DNA from: Frankia sp. AgB32
GTDB lineage: Bacteria > Actinomycetota > Actinomycetes > Frankiales > Frankiaceae
Assembly: GCF_023243045.1 (NCBI RefSeq)
Contig: NZ_JALKFX010000098.1
Location: 1 to 33,566 of the forward strand
DNA length: 33,566 nucleotides
Direction: 5' to 3'
The translations under genes and the position numbers were made by a program. Shown one piece after another: positions 1-6,483 of this stretch (the first letter of the stretch is position 1; the number at the start of each line of letters is the position of its first letter). Under the pieces are notes generated by a model, which worked only from the letters and a program-made list of their open reading frames with translations, had not been told where the DNA came from and ran no database searches.

Positions 1-365
1 ACCCACACCTTCTGCCCACCAGCCAGTAGAATTGTTGACCGAGCAAGCAGGCTCCCCCTCGACGGCCGGCCCGCACGGCGTTCGGTTTCCCGTAGGTCGC
101 CGCTTTCCCGGCGACTTCGGGAAGCACCAGTTGATCGGAAACGATCCGCCCTGTGAGGATATGACCATGCTGCGTCATCGTCCGGGCCGGGCAGCCTGAC
201 ACCCGATATTCGACCGTCACACCCAGTGCAGCAGAAAGGGTTTCAGGCGCAGGCAGGCCACCGCCTTCCTGCGGCGACCATACCGTTCTCTGCCCCATTC
301 AGACGTTGCCGTGGTCGAGCTTTCCAGACATCAGATGCTGGTCGGACTCGAGGTGGGAGGCAACG
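1..365. other. Upstream region without a supported gene
   Basis: No convincing coding sequence is seen in this stretch. Its open frames are short and lack the strong third-position G/C bias of the real genes. A 12-codon frame preceded by GAGG lies at 161-199 but has no recognisable family. The last bases hold the ribosome binding site for the next gene. The region probably carries the promoter of the 366-3166 gene pair, although I cannot point to a clear -35/-10 pair. Confidence 0.5.
355..360 (+). promoter_or_regulatory. Ribosome binding site deciding a TTG start
   Basis: GGGAGG lies five bases before the TTG at 366. This favours TTG over the upstream in-frame ATG at 306, which has no comparable Shine-Dalgarno sequence. 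Confidence 0.6.
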
Positions 366-659
366 TTGGAGTTCCGCATCCTCGGCCCCGTTGGACTATG
401 GGTTGACAACACCGAACTGGGCACCATCGGATTTTTCCTCCTGATAGCCACTGTGATCACGGTATCGATCTGGCAGCTCGCCGCGACGCGGCGGGCAAAG
501 GTGGTGTTGGCCCGCGAGGGTGAGTACCGCACCATCGCGGACAAGGGAGTACTCGTCCACGAGGCCATCGAGCGCCAGCTCGCCGAGCTGGGCGGCCGAC
601 TCGCCGAGATGCACTCCCGGCTGCACGCCCTTGAGCGGGTGCTGAAAGAGGTCGACTGA
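366..659 (+). CDS. Small single-pass membrane protein with C-terminal coiled coil
   Basis: Encodes about 97 residues from TTG at 366, chosen for the GGGAGG five bases upstream; an in-frame ATG at 306 would add 20 residues of poor-quality sequence. Residues 1-17 (EFRILGP, then a short polar stretch) look like the extreme N-terminus of SARP/AfsR-type regulators. Residues about 19-36 form one hydrophobic transmembrane segment (GFFLLIATVITVSIW). The rest is charged and heptad-like (IERQLAEL, ALERVLKEV), predicted to be a cytoplasmic coiled coil. Small proteins of this TM-plus-coil design occur in actinobacteria, but I know no assigned function. It sits 113 bp before the MMPL exporter and may be co-transcribed with it as an accessory protein. 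The SARP-like start on an unrelated membrane protein is odd. It contains no DNA-binding domain. Confidence 0.6.
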   Translation: MEFRILGPVGLWVDNTELGTIGFFLLIATVITVSIWQLAATRRAKVVLAREGEYRTIADKGVLVHEAIERQLAELGGRLAEMHSRLHALERVLKEVD

Positions 660-772
660 CCCACGGTAGCCAATGCCAGACGGCCGCCGGACTGCCAAAA
701 CAGGAAAAGAAAGCGCGAAACCCGTGACCAGACCGGGAAACAGCTTCTCGCCTGCCGAAAGGACTCCAGGTC

Positions 773-3166
773 ATGCTGCGCGATGAATCAGACCTGCCGC
801 CGGGCGCACCTGCCGAGGCGCGGGTGCGTCCACCACTGGTTGAACGCGTCGTCGGCTGGTCGATCCGGCGCCGACGAAGGGTCATCACCGGATGGTTGGT
901 GCTCGTCGTGCTGACGGTGCTGGCCAGCGGGGCCGTCTCCGGCGGTGGTGCCAGCTCACACGATCCGGGCGAGTCCGGCCGCGCCCAGCGGGTGCTGCGG
1001 GCCGAGCCGAGCTACGAACCCAAGCTCGAGAACGTTCTGGTCCAGGCACGCCAGCCGGGCGGGCCGCTGTTCGCCGACGACCCGGCGCAGCGGGCCGCGG
1101 TCCAGGACCTGCTGACGACGCTGGGACGCACTCCCGGCGTGGTCACCGGCCTGCGCTCGCCCCTCGACAGCCCACGGCAGGTCTCGAAGGACCGGCACTC
1201 CGGCCTGGTCACCTTCTTCGTCGCCGGCCCCAACAACCAGATGACCCGGCACTACCGGGCCGTGACCGCCGCGGTGGCGCAGGTGAGCGCCCGGCACCCG
1301 GACGTGCGGGTGGTCCAGGCCGGCGATCGCAGCCTCGACAACGCGGTCGATGACGCGGTGCAGTCCGACTTCCACCGGTCGGCGACGATCTCCCTGCCGA
1401 TCACCGCGGTGATCCTTCTGCTGGTCTTCGGGTCCCTCGTAGCCGCCGCCGTCCCGTTGCTGCTCGCTGCCGCGACGGTGGCCGCCACATTCGGGTTGGT
1501 GAGCGTGGTCGGCACCTGGGTGCCGGTCAACAGCGCCGCGTCGTCGATGATCCTGCTGGTGGGGGTTGCGGTCAGCGTCGACTACGCGTTGTTCTACCTG
1601 CGGCGGGAGCGCGAGGAGCGCGCGGCCGGGCAGGATGTCGCCCAGGCGCTGCGGACCTCGGCGCGGACCTCTGGACGGGTCGTCGTCGTGTCTGGCGTGA
1701 CGGTGACTCTGTGCGTCGCCGGCCTGCTGTTCACCGGCCTGGACAACTTCCGCGGGCTCGCGGTGGGCACCGCCATGATTGTCGCGCTCGCCGTGCTCGC
1801 CTCGGTGACGCTACTGCCCGCGCTGCTGGCCGTGCTGGGCCGGCGGGTGGAGGCGATCCGGCTGCCATTCCTCGGCCGGCGGCGGGCGCAGGCGCGACCG
1901 TCCCGGCTGTGGCTGGGGATCGCCGGCGCGGTGGTTCGCCGCCCGCTGCTGTGGGGCGGCATGGCAGCCGTGCTGCTGCTGGTGACGGCGGCGCCTACGC
2001 TGGGCATCCACCTGCAGGACGCCGGGCCGACCAACAGCCTGCCGCGCAGCGTCGCCGCTGTCGACGGAGCCGTGCGGATGCAGCAGGCGTTTCCCGGCGC
2101 GCCGAGCCCGGCGAAGGTCGTGGTCTCAGGCCCGGTGGACGACGCTGCCCTGGCCACGACGGTCGATCGGCTGCACGATGAGATCGCGGCGAGCAAGGGC
2201 CTCCTGAACGAGCCGTTGTCGGTCACTCGGATCGACCAGAGCGTGATGATCCGGGTTCCGCTCGCCGGAGCCGGCACCGACCCGCAGTCCAATCGTGCGC
2301 TGGAGAGCCTGCGCGACCGGGTGCTGCCCGCCACCGTCGGCAAGCTCCCCGGCGTCCGGTACGCGGTCGCCGGCAGGACCGCTTTCGCCTACGACTTCAC
2401 CCATCAGGTGCGCCGGACCATGCCGATGGTCTTCGCGTTCGTGCTGGTGCTGGCCTTCTTCCTGCTCGCCGCGGCGTTCCGTACCTGGACGGTGCCGCTG
2501 CTGTCCATCGCGCTGAATTTGTTGTCGATCGGCGCCGCCTACGGCGTGCTGACCTGGGTGTTCCAGGACGGCCACCTGGGCTCCGTACTGGGGTTCACCT
2601 CGTACGGGGGCGTGGTCGACTGGTTGCCGCTGTTCATGTTCGTGCTGCTGTTCGGCCTGAGCATGGACTACCACATCTTCATCCTCAGCCGGATCCGCGA
2701 GCGGTGGTCCGCGGGTGCGCCGGCCCGGACCGCAACCGTGGACGGGGTCGGTGCCAGCGCCGGAGTGGTCACCAGTGCCGCGACGATCATGACGGCCGTG
2801 TTCAGCGTGTTCATCGTGCTCAGCGCGATCGAGTACAAGATGCTTGGGCTGGGCATGGCGATCGCTGTCCTGATCGATGCGACGATCGTGCGCGGCGTCC
2901 TGCTGCCGGCGGGGATGTCCCTGCTCGGGGAACGCGCGTGGACGTCCTCGCGCCGCCGGCGATGGCATCACGGTGCCGACGGTCCGCACGATTCCGACGC
3001 CGGAGACGCCCCCAGCGTGAGCCAGCGCCGGGCCCCGGAGACTACGGTAGCGCGCGGGCCGGCCGGTGAAATTTGCGAACAATGCATTGTTCCATTGCGG
3101 CTACAAATAAGTGCGACACAATGGTTGCCCGCCTTCTCGGCACCTGCGAACATGACTCGTGACTGA
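773..3166 (+). CDS. MMPL/RND-family lipid exporter
   Basis: A 797-residue inner-membrane transporter of the MMPL branch of the RND superfamily, which uses the proton gradient to move lipids or hydrophobic metabolites. A first TM helix (about residues 38-55) is followed by an extracytoplasmic domain, a block of five TM helices (about 200-360), a second TM helix near 395-415, a second extracytoplasmic domain and five more helices (about 545-720). Two conserved MMPL stretches are visible: VGVAVSVDYALFYLRRERE and FGLSMDYHIFILSRIRE, each with the Asp-Tyr pair of proton-relaying RND helices. The ATG at 773 follows AAAGGA. The last roughly 35 codons (from about 3065) lose the third-position G/C bias and overlap a putative promoter, so the native stop may have been lost. 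Directly followed by a sulfotransferase, recalling mycobacterial MmpL8, which exports a sulfated lipid. Confidence 0.9.
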   Translation: MLRDESDLPPGAPAEARVRPPLVERVVGWSIRRRRRVITGWLVLVVLTVLASGAVSGGGASSHDPGESGRAQRVLRAEPSYEPKLENVLVQARQPGGPLFADDPAQRAAVQDLLTTLGRTPGVVTGLRSPLDSPRQVSKDRHSGLVTFFVAGPNNQMTRHYRAVTAAVAQVSARHPDVRVVQAGDRSLDNAVDDAVQSDFHRSATISLPITAVILLLVFGSLVAAAVPLLLAAATVAATFGLVSVVGTWVPVNSAASSMILLVGVAVSVDYALFYLRREREERAAGQDVAQALRTSARTSGRVVVVSGVTVTLCVAGLLFTGLDNFRGLAVGTAMIVALAVLASVTLLPALLAVLGRRVEAIRLPFLGRRRAQARPSRLWLGIAGAVVRRPLLWGGMAAVLLLVTAAPTLGIHLQDAGPTNSLPRSVAAVDGAVRMQQAFPGAPSPAKVVVSGPVDDAALATTVDRLHDEIAASKGLLNEPLSVTRIDQSVMIRVPLAGAGTDPQSNRALESLRDRVLPATVGKLPGVRYAVAGRTAFAYDFTHQVRRTMPMVFAFVLVLAFFLLAAAFRTWTVPLLSIALNLLSIGAAYGVLTWVFQDGHLGSVLGFTSYGGVVDWLPLFMFVLLFGLSMDYHIFILSRIRERWSAGAPARTATVDGVGASAGVVTSAATIMTAVFSVFIVLSAIEYKMLGLGMAIAVLIDATIVRGVLLPAGMSLLGERAWTSSRRRRWHHGADGPHDSDAGDAPSVSQRRAPETTVARGPAGEICEQCIVPLRLQISATQWLPAFSAPANMTRD

Positions 3167-3215
3167 TCGTCGCTTTTCTAGATACCGCCACCGGTGAATA
3201 ACGGGAGCGTCCGAA
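3062..3215. promoter_or_regulatory. AT-rich putative promoter/operator region for the sulfotransferase operon
   Basis: Base composition drops from G/C-rich to mixed just here, overlapping the last codons of the MMPL gene. It contains a perfect 16-base palindrome at 3077-3092 and the octamer CATTGCGG at 3093-3100. Its reverse complement, CCGCAATG, recurs in the divergent promoter region at 22392-22399. GGGAG at 3203-3207 is the ribosome binding site for the GTG start at 3216. No confident -35/-10 pair was identified. Confidence 0.4.
3077..3092. repeat. Perfect 16-bp palindrome, candidate operator
   Basis: GAACAATGCATTGTTC is identical to its reverse complement. About 0.5 such 16-base palindromes would be expected by chance in 33 kb, so its weight comes from its place in an AT-rich stretch before an operon. 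The shape would suit a dimeric TetR- or GntR-type repressor, but no such regulator is encoded in the window. Confidence 0.4.
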
Positions 3216-4343
3216 GTGGACACGATCGGAACAGTCCATGATATTCACGCCGCCGCCACGGCCCTGACCGGGCTCACCGATTTTGGCCCGCCCGACTATC
3301 ACGAGGGGCTTGACGTCATCCTGGCCGCGTACCAGGACGAGGCAGACCTCACTCCGCTCGGCGTCGCGATGGCCCGCGACGAGTTGCGCGACATTCTGGT
3401 GGCCCGATTGTTCAGCGAGGCCGGCTGGCGACGCCATCCGGAGTACGCCGAGGTTCTGGTCGAGCGACCGGTATTCATCGTCGGCATGCCCCGGACCGGC
3501 ACGACCACGTTGCACCGGCTGCTGACCGCCGATCCGGCCCACCAGGGCCTGGAACTGTGGCTGGGCGCGGCACCGCGGCCCCGCCCGCCGCTTCCGACCT
3601 GGGCGAAAGACCCGATCTTCCAGCTCGTCCAGGGGGCGATCCACGGATTCCTGGAGCAGAACCCGGGCTATCTCGGTATCCACAACCGAGACGCGGCGAA
3701 GGTCGAGGAATGCTGGCTGCTGACCCGCCAGTCGATGCTGTCGGCCTTCTTCGAATTCACCGGGCACGTGCCGACCTACTCGAACTGGCTGGCCGAGCAG
3801 GACTGGACCGCCGCCTACGAGCGCCACCGGCGCAACCTGCAGCTGATCGGGCTGCCCACGCCCGGTCGCACCTGGATACTCAAGTACTCCGGCCACCTGC
3901 TGTGCCTGGACGCGCTGCTGGCCACCTATCCGGACGCGCTGATCGTGCACACCCACCGCCGCCCGGCCAGCACCGTTCTCGGCTCGGCCTGCAGCATGGT
4001 GAGCAGGCTCGCGGCGGGCAAGTCCACCAGTTTCCGCGGTGACGCCATCGGCCCGGCCCTGCTGGAGCTGGCCGAGCGCGCCCTGACCCGTTTCGCGGCG
4101 GACCGCGCCCGCCACGACCAGGACCACTTCCACGACGTGGAGTTCGACGACTTCACCGCCGATCCCCACGGTGTCGTCGCCGGGATCTACGCCCGGCTCG
4201 GCCGCCCGGTGACCGAGCCCGCCCGCGCCGCCATGGCCGAGGTGCTCGCCGAGGACGACCGGTTGCGGTCCCACCGTTACGACCTGGCCGAGTTCGGCGT
4301 CACCGCCGAACAGGCCGACGCCCGCCTCGCGGCTCTGGTCTGA
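3216..4343 (+). CDS. PAPS-dependent sulfotransferase
   Basis: A 375-residue cytoplasmic sulfotransferase, predicted to transfer a sulfuryl group from PAPS to a hydroxyl or amine. The 5'-phosphosulfate-binding loop VGMPRTGTTTLHRLL begins at residue 89. The 3'-phosphate-binding region is visible as HTHRRPASTVLGSACS, with Arg and Ser at the expected places. Length and layout match the Sulfotransfer_3-like proteins common in actinobacteria. The start is GTG at 3216, eight bases after GGGAG. The gene lies 28 bp before the oxoamine synthase and just after the MMPL exporter, so its acceptor is probably the lipid product of the locus; that is inference. A less likely alternative is activation of a beta-hydroxy acid for terminal-alkene formation, as in olefin synthases, where the domain is normally fused to the PKS. 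Confidence 0.88.
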   Translation: MDTIGTVHDIHAAATALTGLTDFGPPDYHEGLDVILAAYQDEADLTPLGVAMARDELRDILVARLFSEAGWRRHPEYAEVLVERPVFIVGMPRTGTTTLHRLLTADPAHQGLELWLGAAPRPRPPLPTWAKDPIFQLVQGAIHGFLEQNPGYLGIHNRDAAKVEECWLLTRQSMLSAFFEFTGHVPTYSNWLAEQDWTAAYERHRRNLQLIGLPTPGRTWILKYSGHLLCLDALLATYPDALIVHTHRRPASTVLGSACSMVSRLAAGKSTSFRGDAIGPALLELAERALTRFAADRARHDQDHFHDVEFDDFTADPHGVVAGIYARLGRPVTEPARAAMAEVLAEDDRLRSHRYDLAEFGVTAEQADARLAALV

Positions 4344-4371
4344 CCGCCCACCACACCGAAGCGAGGACATC

Positions 4372-5619
4372 ATGACGATGACGGCGCCCGCCGGGACGAC
4401 GGATGCGGCACTGTCCCGCTGGGGCTTCTCCGAATGGATCACGCGAACTCGACAGACCGGCGAGTTCATCGACACCCCTGAGCTGGAGGGGCGCAATGAC
4501 GCGGTCATCAGCGTCGACGGCCGCCCGATGCTCAACTTCGCGGGCATCGGCATCCTGGGCTGGCAGCACGACCCGGGGGTCCGCCGGGTCTTCGCCGCGG
4601 CGGCGGCCGAGTACGGCCTGGTCGTCGGCGGTTCACGGCTGGTCCAGGGCATCTCCCGACCGCACCTGGCACTCGAGACGCTCGTGGCCGAGATCACCGG
4701 TCACGACAAGGCGCTCACCTTCGCCACCGGTCTGTTGGCCAACCTCGGTTTCGTCCACGCGATGAAGGCCCGGTTCTCCTTCGGCGGCGAACCCGGGGTG
4801 GACAACGCCGACATGGTCCTGGTGCTCGACTGGGACAGCCACTGGAGCATGTGGAAGGCCGCCGACGGGTTCAGGTACGGACGCAACCTGTTCGCCTTCC
4901 CGCACAACGACGTCGCGGCGCTGCGAACGCTGCTGGCCGAACTTGGCGGCCGGCGGGTCGTGGTCGGTTTCGAAACGGTCTACTCGTCCGACGGCTCGAT
5001 GGCCCCGGTGGGTGCGATCCTGGATGCCTGCGAAGAGTTCGGGGCGGTCAGTTTCGTCGATGATGCTAACGGGTTCATGGCCTACGGAAACGGCGGGCAC
5101 CGGTTCGCGGACGAATACGAGGCGCTGCGCCGTGCCACCTTCCGGATGGTGTCGTTCGGAAAGGCCGTCGGTCTTTCCGGCGGCGCCATCGCCGGGCCGG
5201 CGGACGCCATTGACGCCTTTCGTTTCCTGTCGGGGGTGTCGATCTTCACGACGAACATCCAGCCGCCGACTGCCCAGGCCGTCACGCACGTGCTCGAGCG
5301 GATGCGACGCGACCCGTCGGTGATGGAGCGCTATCTCGACCGGATCGACCGGCTGCGCGGACGGCTGGCCGCGATCGGGTGCTCCCTCAATCCCACACCG
5401 ACGTTCGTCATCTCGATCGCCGTTGGTTCCAACGAGACGGCTGTACGGGTGCGTCGGGACTTTCTTGAGCGCGGCTACCTGGTGCCGATGTTCGTCTATC
5501 CGGCGGTCCGGAAGAACGAGGCGGTCATCCGCCTGCTAGTGAACGATCGGCTCTCCGACGAGCAGCTCGACGGTTTCGTCGACACGCTGGCCGAACTGCG
5601 GACGATCCATGGCTTCTGA
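4372..5619 (+). CDS. Alpha-oxoamine synthase (PLP-dependent acyl-CoA/ACP-amino acid condensing enzyme)
   Basis: A 415-residue fold-type I PLP enzyme of the family of 8-amino-7-oxononanoate synthase, 2-amino-3-ketobutyrate ligase and serine palmitoyltransferase. These condense an amino acid with an acyl thioester, with loss of CO2, to give an alpha-aminoketone. Visible marks are the glycine-rich start LNFAGIGILGW, the PLP-stacking His in DSHWS, the ETVYSSDG stretch, the PLP-pyridine Asp in VDDANGF, and the Schiff-base Lys264 in SFGKAVG. The family norm at the Asp motif is D-(D/E)-(A/S)-H; here the His is Asn. The ATG follows GAGGAC. The adjacent overlapping SDR matches the ketosphinganine-synthase plus reductase logic of sphingoid bases, so biotin synthesis is unlikely; no other biotin genes are present. 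Amino-acid and acyl substrates cannot be read from sequence. Confidence 0.85.
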   Translation: MTMTAPAGTTDAALSRWGFSEWITRTRQTGEFIDTPELEGRNDAVISVDGRPMLNFAGIGILGWQHDPGVRRVFAAAAAEYGLVVGGSRLVQGISRPHLALETLVAEITGHDKALTFATGLLANLGFVHAMKARFSFGGEPGVDNADMVLVLDWDSHWSMWKAADGFRYGRNLFAFPHNDVAALRTLLAELGGRRVVVGFETVYSSDGSMAPVGAILDACEEFGAVSFVDDANGFMAYGNGGHRFADEYEALRRATFRMVSFGKAVGLSGGAIAGPADAIDAFRFLSGVSIFTTNIQPPTAQAVTHVLERMRRDPSVMERYLDRIDRLRGRLAAIGCSLNPTPTFVISIAVGSNETAVRVRRDFLERGYLVPMFVYPAVRKNEAVIRLLVNDRLSDEQLDGFVDTLAELRTIHGF

Positions 5620-6454
5620 CACCGCCCGGCCGGTCGCACTGGTCACCGGATGTTCGAGCGGCATCGGGGTGCGCTGCGTCCCGGCGCTGGTCCGGCGGGG
5701 GTTCCACGTGGTCGCCACCCTGCGCGACCTGGGCCGTCGCGCCGCACTCGACGAGGTCACCGACGAGCACGTCACGGTTCTTCGGCTGGACGTGACCGAT
5801 CCGCGGACGATCGACGAGGCCGTCGCCGCCGTCCTGGCCGCGACCGGCCGCATCGACGTCCTGGTCAACAACGCGGGGACGGCGCCGCCGAACTTCGTCG
5901 AGGAGGCACCGCTGGCACAGTGGCGATCGGTGTTCGAGACCAACCTGTTCGGCCAGGTCGCGGTGACCAACGCCGTCCTGCCCACGATGCGGGCACAGGG
6001 CCGGGGCCGGGTGGTGATGGTCTCCAGCGTCGGCGGGCGGGCGCCGACGCCACTGCTCGGCGTCTACTGCGCCTCGAAGTTCGCCCTCGAGGGGTATGCC
6101 GAGACCCTGCGCCTGGAACTGCGACATTCGGGCATCGACGTCGCCGTGGTCGAACCGGGCTCCTACCGCACGCGCATCTACGACACGCCGCTGCTGCACG
6201 CGCCCGTCCCCGTCGATTCGCCCTACGCGGACGACTTCGTCCGGCTGCGCGCGTTCTACCGCGACTACATCGCCCATCACCTGCGCGACCCCGACGAGGT
6301 CGCGGACCTGGTCGCGGCCCTGGCCGCCCGGCCGCGCCGACGCCTACGCCATCCGGTCGGCACCGACGCCTGGATCAAGCTCGCGCTGCACACCCTGCTC
6401 CCCTGGCCCGCCTACGAGCGGCTGACCCGGCGACTGATCGGCCTGCGACCGTAG
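5609..6454 (+). CDS. Short-chain dehydrogenase/reductase, likely reducing the aminoketone
   Basis: A 281-residue classical SDR. The Rossmann motif TGCSSGIG lies near residue 14, NNAG near 89, a catalytic Ser about residue 140 (VSSVGG), and Tyr153/Lys157 in YCASK. Its ATG lies inside the end of the oxoamine synthase gene (11-base overlap, ATGGCTTCTGA), so the two are translationally coupled. By analogy with 3-ketosphinganine reductase it probably reduces the alpha-aminoketone made by its neighbour to an amino alcohol with NAD(P)H. The C-terminal extension past residue 220, with a hydrophobic stretch near the end, is seen in oxidoreductases acting on lipids. Function is inferred from context; the family assignment is secure. 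Confidence 0.87.
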   Translation: MASDTARPVALVTGCSSGIGVRCVPALVRRGFHVVATLRDLGRRAALDEVTDEHVTVLRLDVTDPRTIDEAVAAVLAATGRIDVLVNNAGTAPPNFVEEAPLAQWRSVFETNLFGQVAVTNAVLPTMRAQGRGRVVMVSSVGGRAPTPLLGVYCASKFALEGYAETLRLELRHSGIDVAVVEPGSYRTRIYDTPLLHAPVPVDSPYADDFVRLRAFYRDYIAHHLRDPDEVADLVAALAARPRRRLRHPVGTDAWIKLALHTLLPWPAYERLTRRLIGLRP

Positions 6455-6483
6455 GCCGCCCGTCGCGATGACGAGGAGCGCCG

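Noticed and set aside
161-199. 12-codon frame (MTMLRHRPGRAA) after GTGAGGAT, possible leader peptide
   Set aside because: Good Shine-Dalgarno, but no run of regulatory codons and no attenuator hairpin found; could easily be chance.
226-444. 72-codon open frame at the left edge
   Set aside because: No ribosome binding site, poor codon bias and no family resemblance; it overlaps the better-supported gene at 366.
2126-4697. Long antisense open frames under the MMPL, sulfotransferase and oxoamine synthase genes
   Set aside because: High-G/C coding DNA leaves the opposite strand open; the translations are low-complexity Arg/Gly/His-rich and match no family, while the plus-strand genes have full motif sets.
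4372-5619. Annotation as biotin-pathway BioF
   Set aside because: No other biotin genes nearby, the His of the Asp motif is missing, and the neighbours point to lipid assembly.
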